NCBI GenBank assembly: GCA_032622095.1 | Contig: CP136064.1 | Coordinates: forward strand, 179,956,011 to 180,020,010 | Source of the DNA: Siphonodentalium dalli | Lineage: Eukaryota > Mollusca > Scaphopoda > Gadilida > Siphonodentaliidae | DNA: 64,000 nt | Direction: 5' to 3' | In this document: positions 32,951-44,870 of the stretch, piece after piece | How the letters are laid out: each line of letters opens with the position of its first letter | Numbering within the stretch: position 1 is the stretch's first letter | Translations under genes and position numbers: made by a program | Notes under the pieces: generated by a model | The model's database searches: none | Told to the model about the DNA's origin: nothing | What the model saw: only the letters and a program-made list of their open reading frames with translations

Positions 32951-34659
32951 TAAGTCAAGTTTTGGAAAATAAAATACTTGAAAAAAAAAGCTATGGGTAG
33001 CTTTATTTTTGACTTCGTGTCATTAAAGGCTATTTATATTTTTCTCGTTCGTTTTCAGTGAAACATAATTTGAAATCTGACGAACTAACAGTACTACTAA
33101 AGATGCTGAATGTAGCAGCAAATACCCGTGATCAGGAGTCTTTAGAACAGGCAGTTGACGATCTTACAAGTTCAGATATTTACACTGACAATGGACAAGT
33201 GAAACCCTATCTGGACAACTAGTGGCTGAATAAAAAAAGACGATTGTTTACTCACATTGGAGACATTTATCTTTCAGAGGGATCTCTTTTCCTTTCAACT
33301 TTCTTCAGATTACACGACATATAAAGGCCGCTAGGCCACACCTCCCAAATTGATGCGACTATTCTGGACGGTGGTTTTTATTGAAGCAGAAAATTTAAAT
33401 ATTGTTTGTCTATTTATTCGTGAAATGTATCTGGATTCCAAACAATGGGAGCCAAAGACGTGCAAGTATTGACAGTGAGATTCATATTTCTAGAGGGTCA
33501 CTAGATGAAATTTAGAGTTATTCCTCTTGATTCATACTGAGCCTGGGTCGAAACAGTGTAACTCAGCTTAACAAATTTTAACCTGAGGAGAGAACATTTC
33601 GTACCCTTTTCTAAATGTGGTTAGTGTTCACATACTGTTACTACAATAAATTAGATATATGTTTAGTCCAATAGCTATGCTGTGAAACCATGATGTTACT
33701 CACTACTCAATAGCAAATGGTCTGTGGATTAACTCTTTCTTATTGATAAATTAACTAATAATTGAAGGAACCCAAACTCAAAACTGTCCAGATTTTAATT
33801 AGTCAAGAAGGAGATAAGACAGTATCTAAAACCATCGAACTGACTGTGATTGATTTCCTCGGCAAACTTCTCAAAGACTATGTGGCAGAGAATTATTTCT
33901 GTTCAAGTGAACAAACTATATTACAGTGGCATTCCACAATTCTTAAATGACAGACCAACACATGACATTCAGAAAGACCTGCCTGCAAAGAATTACACAA
34001 TCAGGATACTGTCAACAACTCGTCACAAAATTAGATGAGATGATTGCAAGTATCAAGTTCAAAGTGAAAGTAAAGAACAGAAGTATGTTGTTCACTCCAA
34101 GTCAACAAGCAACAACATTTGTTACTGTGAAACCTTCATGAAAGATTATCTCCCATGCAAACATATATTTGCACTTATCAACTTAAATATTCTTCAATGG
34201 CATGACTTAATTGCCATCAGCATATAGGGACTGTCCATATTTCACTCTGGATCCAGTATATGTCACCAAGCCATCTGAGAAAACACAGTCTGAAATAATG
34301 AAATTTAGGGAAGAGAACAGTACAGGAATTGCACAAAGAACCTCAATGACAAAAACATCAGCAGATGGAGCAGGGAGCAACGGAGAATCCAAAATAAAGA
34401 GGCAGATCAGAAGGAACAGGTATAGATAATTGCACCCACTTAATCTACTATAGCATTATAATATTGGTTCCCTATAATAAGGCTAATGTGTTTAATCCTT
34501 TCTTCACTGAGTGGATTCTCCTACAATGTTATAACAGTAAATATTGTTATAGTCTAGTATTCATTTGGAAATATATTGTAGGGATAAAATACTTGTGCAT
34601 AAAGGATTCTGTCAGATTGTGGTATACTTATTATATACGCCTTCCCATCTGGCTACTTA

Positions 34660-34945
34660 TTTACTGACATAAGAGCCAATAACAGACTACCGGTGGAGCA
34701 ATGCAGATGGAATAAAAGTACACGTAAAGACACGGAATGCCCGTTATGTTGCGAAAATGTATGCGATGAATACCATTTTGCGTACAGAACTTAACGACCT
34801 GCGAGAAATGTATATCCCAAAGTATTACTGGGAAAATCCTAACAGAAATAAATTCTACAGATTGTTGTCACTGCTAAATATAAGTATATTGATAAGATGA
34901 GCATTTTCTTAAAATTATCGTTTAAAAATTACCATGACGCAAGTA
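34660..34945 (+). mobile_element. LINE 3' fragment related to the 42-kb LINE
   Basis: Coding remnants NNRLPVEQCRWN, TECPLCCENVCDEYHF and, after frame changes, REMYIPKYYWENPNRNKFYR match the order and motifs of the C-terminus of the ORF at 42068-43501 (LCSLCKNELGDEYHF ... ISEHYWNPPSKKKFYE). It is heavily decayed and ends a few bases before the Helitron-like end at 34958. Confidence 0.7.
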
Positions 34946-34957
34946 TTATATTATATA

Positions 34958-37740
34958 CTAGCAGGGTTACCCGGCGTTGCCCAGGTTAATGTATGCTGTG
35001 GATATTTGTTGGGAATAGAGAATGCTCTTGCTTAAAGTGTTATACGTTTTCTCATAAATTGTATATTCAAATAGCATCACAAAACATGATTATTACAGTC
35101 ATGGAATATAAGTAGTGGCTCACCTTGTCAATTGTCATTCTGTTTATCACGATTAATCCGTTCCACCAATAATGAAGTATTTATTTATTTACAACTGCGT
35201 ATACATTAGACGTTATAATATGATACATGAACATCATAAACACATTAGTTCGATAAAAGATGATAATTGGGTTTTACATATTGAGATGTATCAATCAATC
35301 TAGTGGGTTGGACTAAGATCTCGAGGACACCTGGCTATCATATATCCATGAAGATGCAGATGTTTCAAAGAAATTTCCAGGTGCTCCTCTGTTCATGGTG
35401 CTATATATTGGCTAAATATTCTTAGTTTAAACGAAATGTTGCTGCGCACAGATATCAGCTACATGTGACAGGCACAGAGCGAGATTTTGAGTTGTTTATG
35501 TCATTCGATGAGTCTGTTCTAAAATCCTTGTCAGATGTCAGTATTGGTAGGATCCTGAAAAGTCTTGTGCTACTAACTGCATTTTCTTGTATATCAGAAG
35601 AAACTATATATGACTGCACACTGTGACCACTATTTTTGAACAGGCCTTCCATATCTCTTGACAAATTGTAACTTGTTGTGGAAACTGTATTGAATGGAAC
35701 AGACTAAATTTTGTTATTATATATATGCAACCCTCCGACGGTTCGAGGTCTCTCAGTTTGCACAAATATATGTATCTCTTCAATAGAATGATAAATATAC
35801 GTTTAATGATTCTTCTAGTTATCTCTTTTTGCTAGCGCATTGTGTGAATGCCTTGATTGCCATTCCCATATACATATGACTGTTAAGAAGATATAACTGT
35901 TCAAGTGACTTATGTGGGTCACCATATGTCGGGATTGTGAAATGTGACCGCCCAACTACTTAAAATGATATGGAGATGGCCTGGTGACTGTATATAACTT
36001 ATATGTGGATATCGGCGAATAGCAATCTTATCAATGATAGTGCATATCCGCTCGCCATCCGTGACGCAAACGACACCAAATGTGATTTAATTCAAGGTGC
36101 ATCATTAGAGAAAAACGTGTATGAATTTGGTGGAATTTGGTTTATTAAATCAATTGTTGATGCAACGCTGACTCGAACAACGCCATATTGCGAAGGTGAT
36201 TGTGTATTCGTTTGGCGGAAATCAGCGACAAAACTATTTCACCATATTTTTTTAATTTCCCCTCCCACCAACAGCGTCATTTTAGAAAATTTTAACCCGC
36301 ACCATTGTCTTCCTTGTAAAAAGTTACCCCTCTTAGAACGCCTTGGTGCCATCTCGACTGTACCGTGTGAAGTTATATATAGAATGCACACAGACAGACA
36401 AAAAGACAGACAGACAGCACGATTTTATTTCTTGTATCATTTGAGAAGAACGTGTCTGAATTTGATGGTAATTGGTACTAAAAATATTTTGTATCAGTTT
36501 TGGTGACCACCCGTTCCTATTTCGGACTCAAGCTGCACACACTAAGACTCATTAGAGATTAGAGATGCATATATATGAAATTGGTGAAAATTGGCGAGTA
36601 TACAAATTCGTATCAAATTTAAGGTCCCAATATCTATCACCCATAGGGCACCAATTTGGTGTATCTAAACCACACGATAAGATTCCTCGTATCACGGAGA
36701 AGAATATGTGTCAATCTGGTGGAAATCGGCACTAAACATATAGATATAATTTTTTGTGTCCCTCTCATCTCTATACACCACTGACTTGAATGGCCCCACT
36801 TGTGACACCCGTAAACCACACGATTATACTCCTGATATCATGGAGATGATTGTTTATAAGTTTGGTGATAATCGGCGACTAAACATTTATTTTATCAAAT
36901 TTGATGCCAATCCCTCCCCTCTCAATCTCTCACACAAACAGCACCACTATGGCGTCTTTAAATCACGATTAGATTCCTCGTATCATGGATAAGAACGTGT
37001 ATCAATTTGGTGGAAATTGGCGCTAAAAAAAATGTGCATCAATTCTGGTGCCCTTGTCCCTTTCAATGCAACCCTGACTCGAATGAGGCCACATTTGACA
37101 GATAAAAGCCACACCATTAGACTCCTCATACCATGGGATGATTTTGTATAAGTGTGGTGGCAATCGGCGACTTATTATCAAATTTAGTGCCCACCCCCTC
37201 CCAATCTCTCATCCAAAACAACAATTTGGCGTTGTTAAATCGCACAATTAGATTCCTTGTATCATGAAGAATAATATATATCAATTTGGTGGAAATCGGC
37301 GCTAAAATTAGTTTTATCAATTTTGGTGCCCCTCTCCCCTTCCGTTCATCCCTGACTCAAACGACGCCACTTTTGACATATTTAAACCACACTGTTGAAT
37401 TCTTCATATCATTGGGATGATTATATGTAAGTTTCGTGGCAATCGGCGACAGAAAAAAAATCTGCCCCCCCCCCTTCCGGGCACCCCTGACGCGAACGGC
37501 GCGACTTTTGCCATATTTAAACCACGCCATTAGATTCCTCATATTATGGGGATGATTATATATAAGTTTGGTGGCAATCGGCGACAATTTTTTTTTTGCC
37601 CCTCCCCCTTTTCTGCCCCTGACAACAACGGCGTCACTTTAGAAAATTCTAACCCCGACCATTATCTTTCTCGTAAAAAGCTACTCCTAGTAGACCCCTT
37701 TGGCATCATCTAGATGGTCCCCTGTGAATTTCTATAGAAC

Positions 37741-37771
<31 letters not shown>

Positions 37772-37802
37772 TTCGCAAATAGAAGATAATATAAATATAT
37801 GA
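34958..37802 (-). mobile_element. Helitron-like element with tandem arrays, minus strand
   Basis: Read on the minus strand, the 3' end is CCTGGGCAACGCCGGGTAAC (a GC-rich stem), then CCTG and CTAG followed by T. This is the classic Helitron terminus. The 5' end is near TCATATATTTATATTATC followed by a GTCTGTCTG tract (37741-37770). The body has seven or more 132-148 bp tandem units, anchored by TTTGGTGGAAATCGGCG-like phrases at about 36717, 36862, 37008, 37156, 37288, 37436 and 37569. A second GTCTG tract at ~36385-36420 with the same neighbouring sequence suggests a duplicated 5' module. No Rep/helicase is seen, so it is non-autonomous. Confidence 0.75.
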
Positions 37803-38312
37803 CTTACACCATTTAAGAAAATATATACATATTCCTGAATATATTAATATTATTTGCTTTTATAATTAATGCCATATAATATGATGGAAGAATTTGTTGA
37901 TGTACATACAAGTTATGTATTGTTTGTATATATGTATATACGTTGCAGCATGTTGCAATTTCGATGTTGACTTTGCATATAAGCAATTAAAAAAAATCAT
38001 TGCCCCCAGGGTTGGCGCTGGACCAAAATATCCTCTTGCCAAAATGTTTGCTAAATGAATTTCGTTTTGCCAAATATCAAATTTAATTGGGGGAATTTAA
38101 GGAAATTATAATTTTATTATCTTTGTTATATAATGCAAATTTAAAAACAATCAGATAACTAAAACTAAAGATATCACCCGGAAACCAAAATAATCGGCTA
38201 TAATATGTGGCTATTGAGTTGTGGAGTTATGTGGTTAAAATATTTATGTGTCTACAAATTTATGTGGCTAATATCAAGTAGTTGACAGCATTTTATGTGG
38301 CTATAGGTTAGT
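37803..38312. other. No gene recognised
   Basis: AT-rich. There are short repeated TTATGTGGCTA phrases at about 38200-38310 and a CACCCGGAAACCAA phrase also seen in the 29.3-kb repeat. Confidence 0.4.
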
Positions 38313-38900
38313 TGATAATAACATGGTGAATGGTGATATTGAGCTACATGTTTTCGCTGATTCAAGTATGAAGGCTTATGGAACTGTGGCGTATTTTAAA
38401 TCTGGATCGAAGTGTTTACCTCGGTTACTGATGGCCAAGAGTCGAGTGACACCATTGAGCGCTCACAATTGGAGCTCACAGCAGCGCTTCTTGCTGCTTG
38501 CCTCAAGTCACATGTTGCTAGTAGAATCGACTGCAAACGAGCGGTGAAAACATTTTTGTGGACAGTTAGTACAATTGTGGATAGTAGTGGATACATTAGA
38601 CAAGGTATTTTGCCTTGTTTTGTTTTTAATAGATTCTCAGAGATTAAGAATCTTACTGAGGTATTTGATTGGCGTCATTGTTCGTCTGCAGATAATCCAG
38701 CGGATACTTGAAGTCGTGGTTATTCCAATAATGAATTGTTCTACATTATATGGGGGCATGGTCCGTCTTGGCTTCGTTGTGAATATTCTATGTGGCCATC
38801 ACGATGGGAGGTACCAGTTTCGATGACATTTCCAAGCGTTACTGTTGATACACAAAATGTTATGGTTGTTGATGCTTACAATACAATTGAATGAAATTTT
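38313..38900 (+). mobile_element. BEL/Pao LTR-retrotransposon pol fragment (peptidase A17 / RNase H region)
   Basis: Plus-strand coding remnants read IELHVFADSSMKAYGTVAYF, then LLMAKSRVTPL, SQLELTAALLAACLKSHVAS, NRFSEIKNLTEVFDWRHC and NPADT. This is the order seen in Pao/BEL polyproteins, where an HVFxDAS-type block begins the RNase H-like region and a WRHV...NPAD block follows. A frameshift lies between the first two blocks (~38440) and a stop follows NPADT. No LTRs or integrase are in the neighbourhood, so this is an isolated dead fragment. Confidence 0.75.
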
Positions 38901-39033
38901 GATCCGGTTCGAGGGAACAATCTGTTACGGATATATAATGTAGACTACATTTCATAACTTTGTATTAACACAAACCTCAACCGGACGTGACATCACGATA
39001 CAAACCAAGTCTCTAGCAACGTAATCCGTGACA

Positions 39034-39661
39034 GGATCACCCAATGAGGATTGTGGAACCTAATTCCGGCATGTTGGCGCTAAGATTGGCACCTTCTAGC
39101 ATTATAGAAAGCCCAGTTTACCTTCTGGTGCAACGTCAATCCTCAGATGAGGATTGTGGAACCTAATTCAGGCCCAGCGGCGACCATATTGACACCTTAT
39201 AGCCTTTTAGGAAGGCCCCGTTTATCTTAAGGTGACAACAGTGGCAATGCCAGTTCAAAACTCAGAGGATCACACAATGATAGCCTCCCCAGGTCACATT
39301 GTGAGGAAAAGGAGCCCATCAATGACGAAGCGTCAATGGACATTAGTTCCGAAGACAATCAATCAGTTGGGAGATTAATCAGATCTTGCACCCAGCCCCA
39401 GCCAAGTCCTATCAGCGAGGCCTGGGAGTTACCCGGCCCAGATGCTGACCCATTAACCATTACCAAGATATTTAGATTTATCAGGGACTACCACATCCCA
39501 GGAGTCCGTATCTGAAAAGAAATTGAAGACAAAAACGTGGCCGTTACGGGAATGTCACGTGACGCCCACATTAGAGTGAGATGAAATCACATTTCCTCGG
39601 GAATCACATTCCACCATCATGGTGAATATTAGAATATGTGGAGCTACCCCACCATTGTTTA
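39034..39661 (+). repeat. ~630-bp dispersed repeat, copy 1
   Basis: It shares start (GGATCACC), end (CCACCATTGTTTA) and most of its sequence with 40818-41451, including GATTGTGGAACCTAATTC, ATGACGAAGCGTCAATGGAC and CCATCATGGTG. It contains an internal partial duplication of the GATTGTGGAACCTAATTC segment. Parts look as if they once coded (see the 40.8-kb copy). Confidence 0.75.
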
Positions 39662-40817
39662 AAGAATGTTTTTTTAATACAGGTAAATATGAAGATTTAT
39701 TTTACAAATACTGGCTGGTAGGCATTGTCTTCCACATACGTGTACATGCAATGGAGTGTCACGGTCAGTCTGTGATGAGAATATGCTATAGGTCTTCCTG
39801 GGTGGTCAAATACCATACCGTTAAATGGAAATTCTAATGCATAGAGTGGACAAATACAGTAACCCACCAGAAGCTGATAGGTGCACATAAAACACTATTA
39901 TAAGGTATATGCATCCAATTTTACAAAAACAAATGATACATATCCCAGCATATCCCTTACATATCCAGTGAGATATAATTTCCCCCTGCAAGCTATTACA
40001 TGAACCGAACATGTGTTTTGGCTATATGGCTGTGATACATTTTAAGCTGATAACATCAAGGCAGTTAACTCAATCTCGACTTTCGAGTCACTGCTGGCAT
40101 TTTGTAGACATATCCATATAAGCTTCAATTCAACTAGATTTGACATATTTTGAAAATAAATACATATCCAGAGATGACATTTGCCAGGCTGCAATTGGAA
40201 ATATTAGTTTATAAATTGCTGATACTTGGTCATGGTGCAGTAACACACAATTCCATAATTTCTAACTAGTTCCTGATTAGTCTGTCAACCAGCCAATTAT
40301 CTAGCATTATTCCATACCACTTTTGTTAGTCTACTGGAGCAACTTCTTTTATACTAAATGACGAGCAGTCACTATGCCAGTCTTGGATTCTTTAGGGGCG
40401 GTGATCATCTGAGTTGATAAACATGCACATAATTCATTGATTAGCTTGACGCAGTTATGAGTTATTATTTTCTTGCCTTTGATAGTCACATTATTGTTTG
40501 AGACCGCTGCTCGCTCTTATTCCATTCACACACTGATCTAGGCTTAAAGGTCTTAGTTACATGAGGACAAGTTTATTTCAGTTTTAAATTTCTCAAAACT
40601 TCTTTCGAAGGGTGTCAGGAAGTTTTTCACCTCGCCGTCCCATATGCAAGATATCAGCTAAATGTCACCTCCACTGAGGCCCATATAAGATCCCAGTAAC
40701 ATAGATAAGGTGTTTGTTATTTTACAGTTATGTTTTAAACTGTTACAAATGTCAAATATTGGCACAAAAGGTCTTTAGTAAGAACAATTGCATGAGGTTG
40801 TAACAAATGTGTTTTTT
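39662..40817. other. No gene recognised
   Basis: Unique-looking AT-rich sequence between the two ~630-bp repeats. Open frames of 60-75 codons on both strands show no domain features. Confidence 0.4.
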
Positions 40818-41646
40818 GGATCACCTACTGATTGTGGAACCTAATTCCGGCATGTTGGCGCCAAGATTGGCACCTTCTAGCCTTTCAGAAAAGCCCAGTT
40901 TACCTTTTGGTGACGTCAGGTCAGCATCCTCAGAGGATCACCATATTGGCACCTTCTAGCCTTTTCGTAAGGCTCCGTTTATCTTATGGTGACAATGGTA
41001 ATGCCACGTCACACAATGATAGCGTCACCAGGTGAGGGAAAAGGAGCCCATCAACACAATGATAGCCCCACCAGGTGAGGAAAAGGGAGCCCATCAATGA
41101 CGAAGCGTCAATGGACATTAGTTCCGAAGATGATCAAATCATTTCGGAGATAAATCAGACAATGCAGCACCAAGTCGCAATACGCCCAGCCCACAGCCAA
41201 GTCTTATTAGCGAGGCATGGAAGTTACCCGGCCCAGATGAAGACACATTGACCATTACCAAGATCTTTTGATTTTTCAGGGACTCCCACCTCCCAGGAGT
41301 CAGTATCGAAAAATAAATCGAAGGCGAAAACGCGCCCGTTACGGGGATGTGACGCCCACATTAGGAGTGAGATGAAATACATTTCTTCGGAATCATCTCC
41401 CACCATCATGGTGGATATTAGAATATGAGGGAGCTCGCCCACCATTGTTTAGGTGCAATGTTATCACTAAACTTACATCACTGGCGCGGATTGTTCTCAA
41501 AGTACCCGCCGATGATTGACCGGATAACTTTAAGTCAATTTGGAGATTATTTGGTAGCCCGGGTGAATGACCAAAGAGTCATTCCATCATCACTGGCACT
41601 ATCGGAAGGATATCTGCGCACTCTAGAGGCCCTTTCAGAGGATTAA
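40818..41646 (+). repeat. ~630-bp dispersed repeat, copy 2, with coding-like remnant
   Basis: 40818-41451 is homologous to copy 1. A plus-strand frame reads EPINDEASMDISSEDDQIIS, and another part SSESSPTIMVDIRI, with shifts between. The composition is like the low-complexity N-terminus of a transposon-encoded protein. It continues past the homology into an open frame (41425-41646) with IDRITLSQFGDYLVARVNDQ. It may be the 5'/ORF1 part of a retroelement, but that is a guess. Confidence 0.5.
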
Positions 41647-42067
41647 CTCTTGATAGTCTAGAAACTGGATTCAATCTAGTGCCTGCCGTCATCATATAAC
41701 CTACAGTATTCATTGGGGAGTCATGGCCGTCATTTTGGGACAGATCTCCGTGAAGATCTCAAGATCTTCCAGGGGGAAGACAGTGTCCCGGGCTGGAAGA
41801 CCATGGCGATATTAAATGCTATTATTAAATAAGTAATGCATGTTGCTTTTGTCGTGGAAGTGCATGTTGAGCCGAGACTAGAACGTTCTATACCATCGTT
41901 AGAAATGGGTGCTAAATGGTCTTATAATATGCCACTTCAGTGTGAATATAAGTAATGGATTGTGTCTTTGTTATGAAAGTTGTGCATTGTGTGTGGAATC
42001 GAAGGAGTATAGGCCTACATATACGGAAGACGGCAAGTTGATAAATAATGTTTTATAAAATATAAAA
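41647..42067. other. No gene recognised
   Basis: Sequence between the repeat copy and the LINE. ATGTGCGCGAAGTGCGCAAA at 42068 resembles the ATGTGCGCGAAGCGCACAGA phrase at about 43990, so a repeat boundary lies close to 42095. Confidence 0.4.
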
Positions 42068-43501
42068 ATGTGCGCGAAGTGCGCAAATGGGCCGCAGTGC
42101 AAGTGCAAGTCATGTGTTTCTCAAAATGAACATCTATCCGAATTTTTCCCCTGTAGTGTGGGAGTACGGCAGGGGGAGATGCTCTCCCCTTTCCTTTTTT
42201 CGATTTATATCAACGATCTTGAAAATTTTCTGCACGATTGTGTAGTTGATGGCCTGACCGAGTTGAACAATTTTTCCCACGACAAATTAGGCATTTATTT
42301 GAAACTTATATGTTTACTCTACGCCGATGATACTGTCCTGTTCGCTGAAGATTTTGTAAGTATGCAACGTACCCTTGACGCTTTTAGCGACTTTGCAGAA
42401 TCTTGGAAACTGAACGTGAACACTAGTAAAACCAAGGTTATGATTTTCAGCAGGGAGAGGGTGGTGACAGATGTGGAATTCAAATTATGCGACAAATCAT
42501 TAGATATTGTGGACGAGTTTCCTTATTTGGGAGTAAAACTATTTTATACCGGGCGATATCATAATGCAATCAAAATGATTAAAGAAACCGCTTGTAAAGC
42601 CATGTTTGGCTTACTGAGTAAAGTCAGGAAACTAGACTTATCAGTTGAGGTCGCTCTTAAATTGTTCGACTCGACTGTAGTTCCAATTTTGTTATATGGC
42701 TGCGAAATATGGGGGTTCGAAAATATGAAAGAAATTGAGAGCGTACATTTAAAATTCTGCAAAATATTGATGCACATGAAGACCAGCACTCCGAATTACA
42801 TGGTGTATGGGGAACTGGGCAGATACCCATTGGCCATAATGGCAAAGCAGAGAATAGTAAGCTACTGGTCGAGACTCATGACGGGAGAGGGGTCCGTTCT
42901 GGCCAAGAAACTATATGATATCTTGTTTTGTCTTATGGAACACGACGGTAAACTCTTTAGACATATTAACATTACTAAAACAATAATACACTCAGCTGGT
43001 TTCGGCGTGGCATGGTCGAACCAGGCACAGTTAATAGACAGCCAGAAAAAAGACATAACAAAAACTTTGATTGACCAGTTTACTCAACAATGGTGGTTAG
43101 ATATAGAATCGTCATCACGAGGAATATTTTACAAAGAACTGAAGTCAACCCTCCGCTTAGAAAACTATATTATCGATTTCCCCTTCAGTCTGAGAAAATA
43201 TTTGATAAAAATACGTACATGCAATCATCGATTGGAAGTAGAAACAAGTAGATGGGGAAAGCGAGGAGCAAAAAGAGATTTATGTAGCTTGTGCAAAAAT
43301 GAACTGGGTGATGAATACCATTTTGTTATGAAGTGCGCCAACTTGAGGCACCTGCGGGTAAAATACATATCCGAACACTATTGGAACCCACCTTCTAAGA
43401 AAAAGTTTTACGAGCTACTGACAAAGTCTGGTCGCGTTGACTTGAGAAAATTAACACTTTTTCTGAAATTAGCGTTCAAATATAGAAATAGAAATTTATA
43501 G
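42068..43501 (+). CDS. LINE reverse transcriptase, N-terminally truncated but open (477 codons)
   Basis: The frame contains GVRQGEMLSPFLFSIYINDL (RT motif 4), LICLLYADDTVLFAED (catalytic YADD), KLNVNTSKTKVMIF and FPYLGVKL (motifs 6-7), and the thumb and connection region. The C-terminal cluster LCSLCKNELGDEYHFVMKC is typical of non-LTR elements. The first RT motifs, including the first catalytic aspartate, and the endonuclease are missing because of 5' truncation, so the product would be inactive. The ATG at 42068 probably lies outside the original gene. The uninterrupted frame indicates a relatively recent copy. Confidence 0.85.
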   Translation: MCAKCANGPQCKCKSCVSQNEHLSEFFPCSVGVRQGEMLSPFLFSIYINDLENFLHDCVVDGLTELNNFSHDKLGIYLKLICLLYADDTVLFAEDFVSMQRTLDAFSDFAESWKLNVNTSKTKVMIFSRERVVTDVEFKLCDKSLDIVDEFPYLGVKLFYTGRYHNAIKMIKETACKAMFGLLSKVRKLDLSVEVALKLFDSTVVPILLYGCEIWGFENMKEIESVHLKFCKILMHMKTSTPNYMVYGELGRYPLAIMAKQRIVSYWSRLMTGEGSVLAKKLYDILFCLMEHDGKLFRHINITKTIIHSAGFGVAWSNQAQLIDSQKKDITKTLIDQFTQQWWLDIESSSRGIFYKELKSTLRLENYIIDFPFSLRKYLIKIRTCNHRLEVETSRWGKRGAKRDLCSLCKNELGDEYHFVMKCANLRHLRVKYISEHYWNPPSKKKFYELLTKSGRVDLRKLTLFLKLAFKYRNRNL

Positions 43502-43926
43502 CTGAATACATTTTATTAATGTTATTGAAATATCAAGTCAAAATGTTATGGCTGCTGTTGTTGTTGTTGTTAGTATTATATTAGTATTGATATAAGACAT
43601 CCTCGAAAAGTATCCTGATAGAATATACGTATTAGATGAATATAAAAACGACGATAATGAGGACTGACGATGGTTAACAGAGAGACTACCGCCATATCTA
43701 TCGACCAATCTTCTTCTATCTTCTTCTATCTTATTCTTCTTCTTATCTTCTTCTTCTTTCCCTCTCATTCTTTTCCTCTTCTTCTTTTTCTGTCTGGTTC
43801 TTCTTCATTTTCTGTGTTCTTTTATGTATATGTATATATTTCGCACTAAGCACCTTGTAAATATTGCACATCTCGCCAGTTACATGTGAACTCATGTCTT
43901 AGAGATTAAAGCATAGCATAGCATAG
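42068..43926 (+). mobile_element. 5'-truncated LINE with GCATA-repeat tail
   Basis: The reverse-transcriptase ORF is followed by a ~425-bp 3' UTR with a polypyrimidine stretch (43710-43795). It ends in GATTAAAGCATAGCATAGCA, a short tandem-repeat tail typical of several LINE clades. LINE coding homology appears to start near 42095. The preceding bases of the open frame look like unrelated repeat sequence. No target duplication was found. Confidence 0.75.
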
Positions 43927-43949
43927 CCCTAGGCATATATACGCTGCTG

Positions 43950-44375
43950 AATAAAAGCTCCCAAAGGGAGCCTGTTGAAGATCATATTGCATGTGCGCGA
44001 AGCGCACAGAGGGGCTGCAGACCACTCCGTCGCCGAATAAAGTCTCTATTTCAGTTACTGTAATATATATAATAGTAATAAAGTAATATAAGTTGATTTT
44101 GTTGCATTCCATATGTGCATGCATATAATTATGTGTGTGGTAGTAGAAACTACAGTTTTTCAGTGAAAAAAATGTTCCCGAGCCATAGGTTTATAGCGCA
44201 AAAAGGGGCCGCAGGCCCCTGGCCGCTGAATAAATGCTCCAGTTAGTAAATACAGTAATGTAACATGTTGGTTTTGTTGCGTTCCAAATGTGCATGCCTA
44301 TATATGTGGGGTAGGGTGGGGGTACAAATACAGTTTTAGTTCAATAAAGTGTTCCCACGCGCCTCAGGTGAAAGA
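43950..44375 (+). repeat. Diverged ~175-bp tandem duplication
   Basis: GCCGAATAAAGTCTC ... TTGATTTTGTTGCATTCCAT (to ~44120) is repeated as GCCGCTGAATAAATGCTCC ... TTGGTTTTGTTGCGTTCCAA (to ~44300), each followed by TGTGCATGC and a TACAGTTTTT segment. It begins right after the LINE tail. Confidence 0.65.
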
Positions 44376-44648
44376 GAAGTATGACCAATCCATTGCTAAT
44401 ATAGAAATGATAATGTGCTCATAAACGCGGAGACCAGAAAGTAACAAAAAACATTTACATACCCGTCATTTTGACGGGCAATCCCCTAGTAACTCATAAA
44501 ACAGATGTCCAAACTGAAGGCCATCTAACAATTAAGCCACAAAAGAAGACAAAGACTACTGCATGGTACATCGAAAGAAACGAGACAATTGCCAATGAGA
44601 AAATGAAAACAGGCAATGGAGAATAAAGAATCTGGTAGACAAAAGTCA

Positions 44649-44870
44649 ATGGCGGCCGCCACTGGGGCCCGTAGGTCCGAATCGCCCGGATGTAAAAACT
44701 ATTTTTTCAGGTTGATGGAGTATAGAATTTAGTGACGTCACAACTATACTTGCGTCGCAAGTACTTACGTCACAACTATACTTGACGTCACAACTATACT
44801 TGCGTATAACAACCTTTGGGTTGTGATTATTAGCCATAAATATAAATTAATATGATTACGTCAGTACGTA
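44649..44870 (+). repeat. Dispersed repeat, copy 1 (ATGGCGGCC start)
   Basis: It shares TCCGAATCGCCCGGATGTAA, TTTTTTCAGGTTGATGGAGT and TTGGGTTGTGAT with 49933-50083. It contains a local triplication of GACGTCACAACTATACTTGC (44733-44805) absent from the other copy. CRE-like TGACGTCA sequences are part of this repeat and are not evidence of a promoter. Confidence 0.7.

Larger units (their letters stand above)
29544..34430 (+). pseudogene. Decayed MULE transposase / SWIM zinc-finger gene (ZSWIM-like)
   Basis: Coding blocks occur in family order on the plus strand. First is LESKIEEWRLDSNEKFFL (29660-29735), then MILLDATHGTSRYS and, after a one-base frame change, VVKTNRGHMPVMEF ... MTDTRNEEIYALERVFP (29884-30130), the MULE transposase core. 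Then LEQAVDDLTSSDIYTDNG with an in-frame TAG in the next lines (33060-33230), a block at 33762-34038 split by a frameshift, and CYCETFMKDYLPCKH (34125-34170), a complete SWIM finger (CxC...CxH). The C-terminal tail YFTLDPVYVTKP follows. Acceptor-like sites (TTATTGTTTTCAG at ~29871, CTCGTTCGTTTTCAG at ~33059) suggest it was spliced. Stops and frameshifts indicate it is dead. Confidence 0.75.

Noticed and set aside
44733-44805. Cluster of CRE-like TGACGTCA sites as a promoter
   Set aside because: The sites belong to a dispersed repeat also present at 49.9 kb, and no gene adjoins.
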